From Candidatus Nitrospira nitrosa (GTDB lineage: Bacteria > Nitrospirota > Nitrospiria > Nitrospirales > Nitrospiraceae), in the NCBI RefSeq assembly GCF_001458735.1, contig NZ_CZQA01000001.1:1178001-1242000 (forward strand): 64,000 nucleotides of DNA. The letters are read 5' to 3'. Position 1 is the stretch's first letter. Each line of letters begins with the position of its first letter. The translations under genes and the position numbers were made by a program. The notes under the pieces are model-generated. The model saw nothing but the letters and a program-made list of their open reading frames with translations, did no database searches and was not told the DNA's origin. This document shows, piece by piece, positions 28,359 through 35,973 of this stretch.

Positions 28359-28996
28359 TCGGAAGCTTGATTGAGTCGATTATTGGTGAACTGAGCCGAT
28401 TCATCATCGCCTGCATTTCGAGGTTTGGGTATGGAGGGATTCTCTTTACGATGGCGGTTGAGAGTGCCTGCATTCCTCTCCCGAGCGAAATCATCATGCC
28501 TTTCTCCGGGTACCTCGTTATGACCGGGGAGTTTACGATATGGGGTGTAACCCTGGCTGGTGCAGTCGGCAATGTGCTTGGCTCGATAGTCGCTTACTAT
28601 GTGGGAGTGTGGGGAGGGCGACCGTTCGCGGAACGCTTTGGCCCCTATTTCTTGGTCTCTCACCATGATCTCGATGTCGCCGATCGGTGGTTTGCCAAAT
28701 ATGGAGAGGCGGCCGTGTTTTTCGGAAGAATGCTTCCCGTGGTGCGCACCTTCATTTCCCTCCCGGCCGGCATCGCGAGGATGAATTTCCCGCGCTTCGT
28801 CGTCTTCACCTTTGTCGGAGCCTTGCCGTGGTGCTATCTCTTGGCATACATCGGGCTTCGGATGGGCGAACAGTGGGAACATCTGCGAGACTACTTTCAT
28901 CAATTTGACATCGTCATTGGGCTCGTCCTCGCCGTCGCGATCGGCTACTTCCTCTGGTCGCACTGGCCGAGACGACGAACAAGTCCTGGGGCATAA
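28355..28996 (+). CDS. DedA family inner-membrane protein
   Basis: 213 residues, about five hydrophobic segments. Family marks: ESACIPLPSEIIMPFSGYL with the conserved acidic residue and reentrant-loop prolines, GNVLGSIVAYYVG, and FFGRMLPVVRTFISLPAGIA with the functional arginines. DedA/SNARE-associated proteins flip or recycle membrane lipids such as undecaprenyl phosphate or phosphatidylethanolamine, and use the proton gradient; the exact lipid cannot be read from sequence. Overlaps surE by four bases and precedes cysS by five. Confidence 0.93.
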   Translation: MIGSLIESIIGELSRFIIACISRFGYGGILFTMAVESACIPLPSEIIMPFSGYLVMTGEFTIWGVTLAGAVGNVLGSIVAYYVGVWGGRPFAERFGPYFLVSHHDLDVADRWFAKYGEAAVFFGRMLPVVRTFISLPAGIARMNFPRFVVFTFVGALPWCYLLAYIGLRMGEQWEHLRDYFHQFDIVIGLVLAVAIGYFLWSHWPRRRTSPGA

Positions 28997-29001
28997 CCCT
29001 C

Positions 29002-30483
29002 ATGCTTACACTCTTCAATACCCTGACCGGGCGACAAGAAGTATTCCAGCCGATAGAACCGAAGAAGGTCCGCATGTACGTCTGTGGTGTGACGGTCTAT
29101 GACTATTGTCACATCGGCCATGCGCGCAGCGCCTTGGTCTTTGACGTGCTCCGTCGTTACCTGGAGTCTTGTGGCTACGCCGTGACTTTCGTGAAGAATT
29201 TCACGGATGTCGACGACAAGATCATTAAGAGAGCACAAGAACAGGGTGTTTCCTGTGACGCCGTTACGACCAAATACATTCAGGCGTATCACGAAGACAT
29301 GGGTAAATTGGGAATCAGAGTTGCGACGGAAGAGCCAAAAGCTACGGAACATATTGCCGACATCATCCAGCTGACTGAGCGATTAGTCGCCAAAGGGTTG
29401 GCGTATATCGTGGACGGAGATGTGTATTTTGAAGTCGTGAAATATCCAGAATACGGACGACTGTCAAAACGACGACTTGAGGACTTACAAGCCGGTGCGC
29501 GGGTGGACGTGGATGAGCGGAAACGTCATCCGATGGATTTTGCCCTGTGGAAGAGTAGTAAGCCAGGTGAGCCGTCCTGGGAGAGTCCCTGGGGGCCCGG
29601 TCGTCCGGGGTGGCACATCGAATGTTCCGCCATGTCGATCCGTCATCTGGGGGAAACGTTCGATATTCATGGTGGTGGGATGGATCTTATTTTTCCACAC
29701 CATGAGAATGAAATTGCTCAATCATGTGGCGCAACGGGAAGAGAGTTTGCACGCTATTGGGTGCACAACGGGTTCGTCCAGATCAACAAAGAGAAGATGT
29801 CCAAATCGCTGGGGAACTTCTTCACGATCCGTGAAATCTTTGAGAAGTCAAAGTGGTCGGCAGAAGTCATGGGCGAGACCCTGCGGTACTTTCTGCTGTC
29901 GACCCATTACCATGGGCCACTTGATTTCTCAGACCAAGCAGTGAACGAGGCGAAGAACGCACTGAATGGAATCTACGATCTTCTGCTAAACCGATTGGAT
30001 GAACCGGAGGAAATTTCTGTAGCTGACGAAGAACTTAGGGAGGTGATTGATCGGTGCCGGATTGCCTTTCAAATAGCAATGGATGATGATCTGAACACCT
30101 CTGGTGCAATCGCCTCGTTTCATGGGTTTAAAAGCGATATCAATAAGCTCCTTGTTAAGGGGCTCTCGACGGCCGGACGCAAGATAGCCGGAGAAGAGTT
30201 CCGGAAACTTGGGGCGACGCTTGGACTATTTCAGTTGGATCGGTGGGAATTCAGCATCACCGCGATACCAGGCACCGCTCACCTTACTATTACAACCTTC
30301 GCACCAACTGTACTGATAAAACCTGCAATGACGGATGCTCAGATCGAGACGAAATTAGCCGAGCGCATCGAAGCCAAGAAACGAAAAAACTTTAAACAGG
30401 CCGATGGAATCAGAGAAGAACTCAGATCTCTAGGAATTATCATCGAGGACAAGCCCGATGGCACCAGCCGCTGGAAGCGCTAA
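29002..30483 (+). CDS. cysS: Cysteinyl-tRNA synthetase
   Basis: Class I synthetase charging tRNA-Cys. 493 residues, usual length. [18 protein letters not shown] holds zinc ligand Cys28 and HIGH at 37-40. IECSAMS and HHENEIAQS supply the remaining zinc ligands, and KMSKS is at 265-269. The C-terminal helical anticodon-binding region is complete. Its last 26 bases overlap the start of rlmB, in another frame. Confidence 0.98.
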   Translation: MLTLFNTLTGRQEVFQPIEPKKVRMYVCGVTVYDYCHIGHARSALVFDVLRRYLESCGYAVTFVKNFTDVDDKIIKRAQEQGVSCDAVTTKYIQAYHEDMGKLGIRVATEEPKATEHIADIIQLTERLVAKGLAYIVDGDVYFEVVKYPEYGRLSKRRLEDLQAGARVDVDERKRHPMDFALWKSSKPGEPSWESPWGPGRPGWHIECSAMSIRHLGETFDIHGGGMDLIFPHHENEIAQSCGATGREFARYWVHNGFVQINKEKMSKSLGNFFTIREIFEKSKWSAEVMGETLRYFLLSTHYHGPLDFSDQAVNEAKNALNGIYDLLLNRLDEPEEISVADEELREVIDRCRIAFQIAMDDDLNTSGAIASFHGFKSDINKLLVKGLSTAGRKIAGEEFRKLGATLGLFQLDRWEFSITAIPGTAHLTITTFAPTVLIKPAMTDAQIETKLAERIEAKKRKNFKQADGIREELRSLGIIIEDKPDGTSRWKR

Positions 30484-31276
30484 TCCTGAAGAGCTTCTGT
30501 ATGGGCTCCATGCGGTACGTGAAGCGCTGAAGGCTGGTAACAGACAGCTTCAGCGAATCCTGGTTCTCCGTGTCGACAAACAGTTCACTGATCTTGTCCA
30601 CTTAGCCCGATCTCGCCGGATCCCCGTTCATATTCAGCCCCTCGCTTCCCTCGACCGGCTAGTTCCCAATGGCAAGCACCAAGGCATCGTCGCCTTTACT
30701 GCGGCAAAAGCCTATGGGACTCAAGAGGAAATTCTGGATCGTGCAGCCCAACGACAGGAGCCTCCCTTATTGGTGATCCTCGATGGGGTCGAAGACCCGC
30801 ACAATCTGGGGGCTATTCTTCGGACGGCGGAGGGGGCTGGTGTGCATGGTGTCTTTATCCCGGAGCGAAGGGCGGCGGGACTGACTTCCGTGGTTGCGAA
30901 AGCCTCGGCTGGCGCTATTGACCATATCCCAGTCGCGCGTGTGACAAACCTGAGCAGGCTGATGGATTCCCTCAAAGCAGCCGGGGTATGGATCTACGGC
31001 GTGACGCCCTCGGCTCAGAAAATATATACCGACATTGACTATCGAGGACCAGTCGGATTCGTTCTCGGGGCCGAGGGGACTGGAATTCGATCAGGCGTGG
31101 TCCAGCACTGTGACGAGTGTGTTCGTATCCCGCTCCGGGGCCAAGTCCAATCCCTCAATGTGTCAGCTTCTGCGGCAATCGTCTTGTACGAGGTCCTGCG
31201 ACAACGGGAGCAGGCCAACCACGCGGCAGGCAGTTCAACGGACTCGGAGCGACCCTCCCTGGATAGCGGTCTTTAG
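30458..31276 (+). CDS. rlmB: 23S rRNA (guanosine-2'-O-)-methyltransferase RlmB (SpoU/TrmH family)
   Basis: 272 residues. An N-terminal L30e-like substrate domain (LLYGLHAVREALKAGNRQL, about 14-32) is followed by the knotted SPOUT domain with motif 1 NLGAILRTAEGAG, motif 2 FVLGAEGTGI and motif 3 IPLRGQVQSLNVSASAAI. RlmB methylates G2251 of 23S rRNA in E. coli; the exact target here is inferred. It starts inside the end of cysS and its 3' end overlaps the convergent LuxR-type gene by 42 bases. Confidence 0.93.
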   Translation: MAPAAGSANPEELLYGLHAVREALKAGNRQLQRILVLRVDKQFTDLVHLARSRRIPVHIQPLASLDRLVPNGKHQGIVAFTAAKAYGTQEEILDRAAQRQEPPLLVILDGVEDPHNLGAILRTAEGAGVHGVFIPERRAAGLTSVVAKASAGAIDHIPVARVTNLSRLMDSLKAAGVWIYGVTPSAQKIYTDIDYRGPVGFVLGAEGTGIRSGVVQHCDECVRIPLRGQVQSLNVSASAAIVLYEVLRQREQANHAAGSSTDSERPSLDSGL

Positions 31277-31513
31277 CAGTTGAGCCGTATTCGACACGCG
31301 CAACTTCTTCATCATATTGGCACGGTGGGCTTCTACGGTCTTGACGCTGATCTTCAAGCGCTGACCGATTTCTTTATTCTTGAACCCAGCCCAAATCAAC
31401 TCAAGAATTTCCTGCTCTCGTGAGGTCAGGGATTCCGGTCGGCGGGGACGGGGCGGAGGTTGAAGATCAGCAAGGGATTTCCGAGGACGAGTCTTTGCAG
31501 CTATCTTCGCCAT
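31235..31513 (-). CDS. Small LuxR-type (GerE) DNA-binding regulator
   Basis: 92 residues from ATG 31513, with AAAGGAG upstream. The frame is open further upstream but that part precedes the ribosome site. The only domain is a C-terminal LuxR/GerE helix-turn-helix (SLTSREQEILELIWAGFKNK, then E-I-G-Q-R-L-K-I-S-V-K-T-V-E-A-H-R). The N-terminal 30 residues are basic and proline-rich, with no receiver domain. How it is controlled is unknown. It is divergent from pilD and may regulate the neighbouring pilus genes, which is inference from position. Confidence 0.85.
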   Translation of the reverse strand: MAKIAAKTRPRKSLADLQPPPRPRRPESLTSREQEILELIWAGFKNKEIGQRLKISVKTVEAHRANMMKKLRVSNTAQLLKTAIQGGSLRVR

Positions 31514-31548
31514 GATGTTGAGTTCTCCTTTTATCGTACGCAGTTTCA

Positions 31549-31576
31549 GGTATACTCGATTGCAGTCGTTTTGCAA
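31549..31576 (-). promoter_or_regulatory. Putative promoter for the LuxR-type gene
   Basis: Read on the minus strand: TTGCAA (31576-31571), 16-base spacer, TATACC (31554-31549). Transcription would start about 30 bases before the ATG. Moderate match only. Confidence 0.4.
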
Positions 31577-31668
31577 TGCGGCAATTATGGGACGTTGCCA
31601 GAAAAAAGTAAAGAAAGGCAATTCGGCCCTAGTGGGGATGCTAGGTAGGGAAAGCACTCTGAGCAATT

Positions 31669-32454
31669 ATGCATGACAGTCACAACGTTTTGCTGCTGCT
31701 ATTTAGTGGTTTCTTTGGGGCTATCGTTGGAAGTTTTCTCAATGTCTGCATTTATCGATTGCCGCGACACCAATCAGTAGCCTGGCCCGGGTCGCATTGT
31801 CCCACCTGCTCTCATGCCATTGCGTGGTACGACAATATCCCGATCCTGAGTTATGTGGCATTGGCCGGACGGTGCCGACAGTGCGCAGTACGCATTCCGT
31901 TGCAATACCCAGCGGTAGAAATACTAAACGGGCTCGGTTATGTGGGTATTCTATGGTTTTTTGGACTCACCTGGACCACGGTGGTCTATTGGGGGCTCTA
32001 TTCCTCGCTCCTCGTAGTCGCGGGAACCGATCTGAGTCATAAAATCATCCCAAATGCCATTACATTCCCAGGAATTGTACTCGGCCTGATCAGTGCAGGT
32101 ACGATCCTGCCGCTGGGCCTTGTCAACGGCATCATCGGGTTGTTCGTTGGTGGGGGGATTCTCTGGTTGCTTGCTTGGGCCAGCCCATATCTTTTTGGTA
32201 AAGAGGGAATGGGTGGGGGAGATATTAAGCTGCTCGCTATGATCGGAGCGTTTATGGGGTGGAAGCCTGCCGTCATGACCATCATGCTGGGGTCATTTCT
32301 TGGATCGGTCGTCGGGGTGACCCTCATCGCTTCAAAGATAATTAGACGGGAAGACTATATCCCCTTTGGACCGTTTCTTGTTTGTGGCGCGCTGGTTTCC
32401 CTCTTCTTTGGGCAGTCACTCCTTGATTGGTACCAGAGCCTATTGGCAGGATAA
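31669..32454 (+). CDS. pilD: Prepilin peptidase / N-methyltransferase PilD
   Basis: Integral-membrane aspartic protease that cuts type IV prepilins and methylates the new N-terminus. 261 residues, about eight hydrophobic segments. The cytosolic zinc loop has Cys44, Cys47, Cys69 and Cys72. Catalytic aspartates are Asp121 in GTDLSHKIIP and Asp185 in GMGGGDIKLL. A complete bifunctional type, well placed to process the nine or so pilin-like proteins encoded just downstream. Confidence 0.95.
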   Translation: MHDSHNVLLLLFSGFFGAIVGSFLNVCIYRLPRHQSVAWPGSHCPTCSHAIAWYDNIPILSYVALAGRCRQCAVRIPLQYPAVEILNGLGYVGILWFFGLTWTTVVYWGLYSSLLVVAGTDLSHKIIPNAITFPGIVLGLISAGTILPLGLVNGIIGLFVGGGILWLLAWASPYLFGKEGMGGGDIKLLAMIGAFMGWKPAVMTIMLGSFLGSVVGVTLIASKIIRREDYIPFGPFLVCGALVSLFFGQSLLDWYQSLLAG

Positions 32455-32484
32455 TGGCTCTGCTGGCCGATTCCAAGCGATTCG

Positions 32485-32518
32485 ACTGTATCTTTTCTGT
32501 CGAGCACTGTATCTCTTC
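32485..32518 (+). repeat. Near-identical 13-base direct repeats upstream of the first pilin cassette
   Basis: ACTGTATCTTTTC (32485-32497) and ACTGTATCTCTTC (32506-32518) differ at one base and are 21 bases apart, two helical turns, on one DNA face. They lie in the 288-base gap between pilD and the first pilin-like gene, where no other gene or promoter was seen. Possible regulator binding site; unproven. Confidence 0.35.
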
Positions 32519-32742
32519 GGTTAGGTAATTCGCATTCTTCCGGCGACTCCTCCGCACACGTAATTCTCCACAGTCTCACACTCTGAAACCGCAAGTTGTC
32601 CTCATTTTTTCAGTAGGTTGCATCACTCCCATTCATGCGGACTTAGTCAACGGCACAGCCCATGGGGGATCGAATTCGGAGCGGCACGACTCTTGAGATA
32701 CCGCTACGTCAATCGAGTGGAGAAAGAACTGGAGAGGAAGAC

Positions 32743-33174
32743 ATGACGGAAGAAGGAAAGACGGTCACAGAACTCCTGGTCGTGGTCGGCATTGTCGCTA
32801 TCGTGGCGGGTATGGCGCTACCAAACTTCATGCATCTCAACTCCCGGACCCAGGTTCGCTGTGCAGCCGAAGAGATCGCATCGGAACTCCGTCTTGCCAA
32901 GCAACTGGCCCTTACGAACCACGACCGTGTGCGGGTGCTCATCGACCTAGACCAGCGAGAACTAGTCACACAGTTTGTCAACACTGGGCTCACGCATCAC
33001 GTCTATCGTTACAGCGACAAGCAACTTGTGATCGAAGAGCCGAGTGCAGGGTCGGAGATCCTGTTTCACCCGAGTGGACGGTCTGCAACGGCCACGACGA
33101 TCCATCTCCATGGCCAAGCGGGTTCGAGTCAGAAGCTTACCGTGAGTATCACAGGTCGAGTATCCATTCTATGA
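32743..33174 (+). CDS. FimT/GspH-type pseudopilin, first cassette
   Basis: 143 residues from ATG 32743, with GAGAGGAAG upstream. The N-terminus MTEEG-KTVTELLVVVGIVAIVAG is a type III prepilin signal: Gly before the cleavage site, glutamate at +5, then a hydrophobic helix and the ALPNFMHL turn. The residue at +1 is Lys rather than Phe or another hydrophobic residue, which is unusual. The rest fits the GspH/FimT beta domain (EEIASELRLAKQLALTNHDRV). Likely a minor pilin or pilus-tip initiator. Overlaps the next gene as ATGA. Confidence 0.85.
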   Translation: MTEEGKTVTELLVVVGIVAIVAGMALPNFMHLNSRTQVRCAAEEIASELRLAKQLALTNHDRVRVLIDLDQRELVTQFVNTGLTHHVYRYSDKQLVIEEPSAGSEILFHPSGRSATATTIHLHGQAGSSQKLTVSITGRVSIL

Positions 33175-33656
33175 GACAGATAATGAATAGTACCGGCATC
33201 AGTTTGGTGGAGGTCATGGTGGCGATGATGATCTCTGGTATCGCCCTAATGGGGACACTGGGCGCGGTGGAGATCTCTTCCAGATACGCTCGGCAGAGTG
33301 TGATGAACAGCCAGGCGCTAGAGTTGGTTCATGGGAGGCTGGAAGCGAAGCGTTCTGTTCGGTGGCAGTTACTGCTGGAAGATGATCTTGATCGAGATGG
33401 TATTCCCGAAACCCACATGATCGATGATGGCACCGGCTTCGACATTGCCCCAGGCGATGGCATCTATACCGCCATGTACGAGCGGGATGGAATAACTGTG
33501 GTCTGGACGGTCGAGACGGATCGCCCCGGACCATTGGGTGAAACCAGTATGGTCAGGATTCAGGCGGTGGCATCGTATCTCGGGCGGAACAAGGAGAAAC
33601 GGGAGGTCCAGATGGCGACAATGCGGGCGAATCCCAGTTATGTGGGGTACCGATGA
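33171..33656 (+). CDS. PilV/GspI-type minor pilin, first cassette
   Basis: 161 residues; prepilin motif STG-ISLVEVMVAMMI with glutamate at +5. ATG 33183 is an alternative start. A stretch EDDLDRDGIPETHMIDDG resembles acidic Ca-binding loops of the D-x-D-x-D-G type, which is not usual in PilV. Translationally coupled to genes on both sides (four-base overlaps), so it belongs to one operon with the FimT- and PilW-type genes. Assigned by position and N-terminus; the C-terminal part is not recognised. Confidence 0.8.
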   Translation: MRQIMNSTGISLVEVMVAMMISGIALMGTLGAVEISSRYARQSVMNSQALELVHGRLEAKRSVRWQLLLEDDLDRDGIPETHMIDDGTGFDIAPGDGIYTAMYERDGITVVWTVETDRPGPLGETSMVRIQAVASYLGRNKEKREVQMATMRANPSYVGYR

Positions 33657-34411
33657 GTCACGGTAGGCCCATCCTTAATCCGATACAACGGCAGTCTGCT
33701 CCTGAGATGGCACTTGCCCAGTCTGGGTTCACCATGATTGAGGTGATACTCAGTTTGGCGATCGGGGTCGCAGTAATGGCGGCCACCTTAGACATCTTCA
33801 CTGTGGCCAAAACCCATGCAGACAATCAGTTCGCGGCAATCAGACAACAGCAAGATATGCGACTAGGCCTGGAAGTCTTCGAGCAGGAGGTTCGGCTCGC
33901 AACTCCCGAATCGATCGAGATCGCCGACTCAGATCGGATTCTGTTCCATGCGAATCTCGGCGCACTTCGGACCAATACGACCGGCGCTCTTCTCCCAGGG
34001 CAGTCCGTGATTGCCGTGCAGGATGGTAGTGGATGGGGCGTCGGAAAGACCATCATGATTTGTGGTCTATCGAATTGCGAGTCACATCGGCTCGCACGGG
34101 CAGGGCAACGGAACCAATTGACATTGCTCGAGCCGCTTGGAGCAATGTTCCCTGCGGGGGCGAGTGTGGAAGTTCGTAATCGGGTCATTTACTACGCCAA
34201 ACGGGATGAGGACGGAGTCACGCAACTTATGCGCATGGTCGATGGAGGGGCGAGTGTGATGATCGGGCGTCTCATGGATGTCCAGCTGTCGTATTGGGAC
34301 GAGATGGGGAAAAGAACGAACGCGATCTCCCGCGTGAAACGGATCGAATTAGAAATTGATTCTGATCAATTCCGAGGCCGGATGCTGCGGGATGTCTCTA
34401 TTCAATCATAA
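33653..34411 (+). CDS. PilW/GspJ-type minor pilin, first cassette
   Basis: 252 residues. A longer leader of 25 residues ends in Gly before FTMIEVILSLAIGVAVMAA, a standard prepilin signal with glutamate at +5. QDMRLGLEVFEQEVRLA resembles the PilW helix that follows the membrane segment. The later part is beta-rich and includes a closely spaced cysteine pair (ICGLSNCE). It follows the PilV-type gene with ATGA overlap and precedes the PilX-type gene by 15 bases. Confidence 0.8.
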   Translation: MSHGRPILNPIQRQSAPEMALAQSGFTMIEVILSLAIGVAVMAATLDIFTVAKTHADNQFAAIRQQQDMRLGLEVFEQEVRLATPESIEIADSDRILFHANLGALRTNTTGALLPGQSVIAVQDGSGWGVGKTIMICGLSNCESHRLARAGQRNQLTLLEPLGAMFPAGASVEVRNRVIYYAKRDEDGVTQLMRMVDGGASVMIGRLMDVQLSYWDEMGKRTNAISRVKRIELEIDSDQFRGRMLRDVSIQS

Positions 34412-34426
34412 ACAAGGAAGAACGCC

Positions 34427-35896
34427 ATGCTTCAACGAGCTCTCACTGGAAATCAACAAGGGATTGCACTCCTCGGCGCGATGGTCATCGTTCTGCTGGT
34501 ATCGCTCTTAGCATCAACCCTCTTCAATCTGTCCGGGCAGGAGGTCGTCAGTGCTCGTGCTGGAAATCAAGGGGTCGTCGCTCAACAGCTTGCCGATGCG
34601 GCGGGTGAACTGATCCTGGCATGGTTTCATGACCCACAGTCGACCGCTGATCATCCACAGCTCAAGCTTCTTCGGGAAAAGCGGCATTATGACGGTGAAG
34701 GAGGACCGTCTTTCTTTGATCTTAATGGGCGTTCGCAGTTTACCGGTACAAGTGAACAGCCAGATGTCGCCCTCCTTGCAGAGAATCCTGCGGACGAACG
34801 GCTCTTAAACGATCCGGAAGTCGGCGTTTTCCGCGCGATGCGCCATTTAGGACATGTTGAAGCGGTCAAGGTCTATGCACCATCGAATCCTGGCCTGTTG
34901 TGTACTGTTGATGCCACGATTGCCACAGGTACAACTCCATCGGTCAGGCAGTCCGTCTTGCTACAGCTGGGTGCCTTGAATCTTCGCCCGCTGAAGGCTG
35001 CAGTGCAAGTGACACGGCATCTGGGGGAATTCCGTCAAGGACATGAATCACCGGTCAGAGTGCATTGGGGAGATTTGCGAGTAGGGGAAACTCTTGTCCT
35101 CAGCCATGAGAACGATATCCCGACCAAGAGCGTGACGGCCATGGTAACGGGGCAGACTTATGACGAGACGGCGCAGCGAGAAGATCGCTGGATGGAAGCG
35201 TGGGTTGGGGGACAGGTCCTGGTGACTCAACCGGATTCAGAGCAGGCAGCGGGGCTTCTTTCGAATATTCACGAAAGCCAATCGCCGATCCCGGGGGTGC
35301 GGCTGGACCAATGGACCTACGAAGAACTGAAGCACATGGCGAAGCGCTTCGGGCGCTACTTCGCGATTGACCGAGAGGGGTTGTTATATCCGCAAGGTGT
35401 GGTAGAACCGGGTCGAGGAGTTTCTCCAGATGAGGTGTTGAAGTCTCAGGTACCGGGTGATCAACAAGGGTTGCTCTTTATCGATACGCTGGACCAACTG
35501 CCGCCACGCTTGGACAACCTCGGAGTTCTCCGGTTGCAGGCCTCCTATCTCGAAGCGACGGTTGTCATGCAGGGCCATATCCACCTCAATCCCTCTGGAT
35601 CTGGGGCCACCATCCAGGCACTTAGCCCACCGAGAAGCGATCTCAATGGTACCCTGGCACGGACGCCCGTTCAGCTCTCAGGGATTCAGCTCAACGGTGT
35701 GGTGTATGCCGCGGGCAATATCACGGTGACTGGAAAAGCAAAGGTGCATGGGGCAGTGGTCAGTGGAGGAACAATTACAGGAACAGATGCACGCGATACC
35801 CTTGAGGTCTGGTACGACCACGATATCGGACAGGGGTGGTTCCGAGGTCTGCCGGTAGTCCATCGTGCTCCTGGGACATGGGTCGCCAAATATTGA
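34427..35896 (+). CDS. Oversized PilX-type minor pilin, first cassette
   Basis: 489 residues. MLQRALTGNQQG followed by IALLGAMVIVLLVSLLAS is a PilX N-terminal segment without glutamate at +5, as is normal for PilX. Typical PilX proteins are 170-210 residues, so about 300 residues are extra. The C-terminal third (LSGIQLNGVVYAAGNITVTG, then KVHGAVVSGG) has regular short hydrophobic and glycine turns and looks like a beta-solenoid. No C-terminal partner is known to me. It sits between the PilW-type gene and pilB, where the other cassette has a short PilX followed by PilY1. Confidence 0.75.
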   Translation: MLQRALTGNQQGIALLGAMVIVLLVSLLASTLFNLSGQEVVSARAGNQGVVAQQLADAAGELILAWFHDPQSTADHPQLKLLREKRHYDGEGGPSFFDLNGRSQFTGTSEQPDVALLAENPADERLLNDPEVGVFRAMRHLGHVEAVKVYAPSNPGLLCTVDATIATGTTPSVRQSVLLQLGALNLRPLKAAVQVTRHLGEFRQGHESPVRVHWGDLRVGETLVLSHENDIPTKSVTAMVTGQTYDETAQREDRWMEAWVGGQVLVTQPDSEQAAGLLSNIHESQSPIPGVRLDQWTYEELKHMAKRFGRYFAIDREGLLYPQGVVEPGRGVSPDEVLKSQVPGDQQGLLFIDTLDQLPPRLDNLGVLRLQASYLEATVVMQGHIHLNPSGSGATIQALSPPRSDLNGTLARTPVQLSGIQLNGVVYAAGNITVTGKAKVHGAVVSGGTITGTDARDTLEVWYDHDIGQGWFRGLPVVHRAPGTWVAKY

Positions 35897-35973
35897 ACTG
35901 CGACCACGTACTTCGCCGATTGGTATAAATCCAAAAATACATTCTAGTTGTCGAGACATAAGGAATCGCTACA

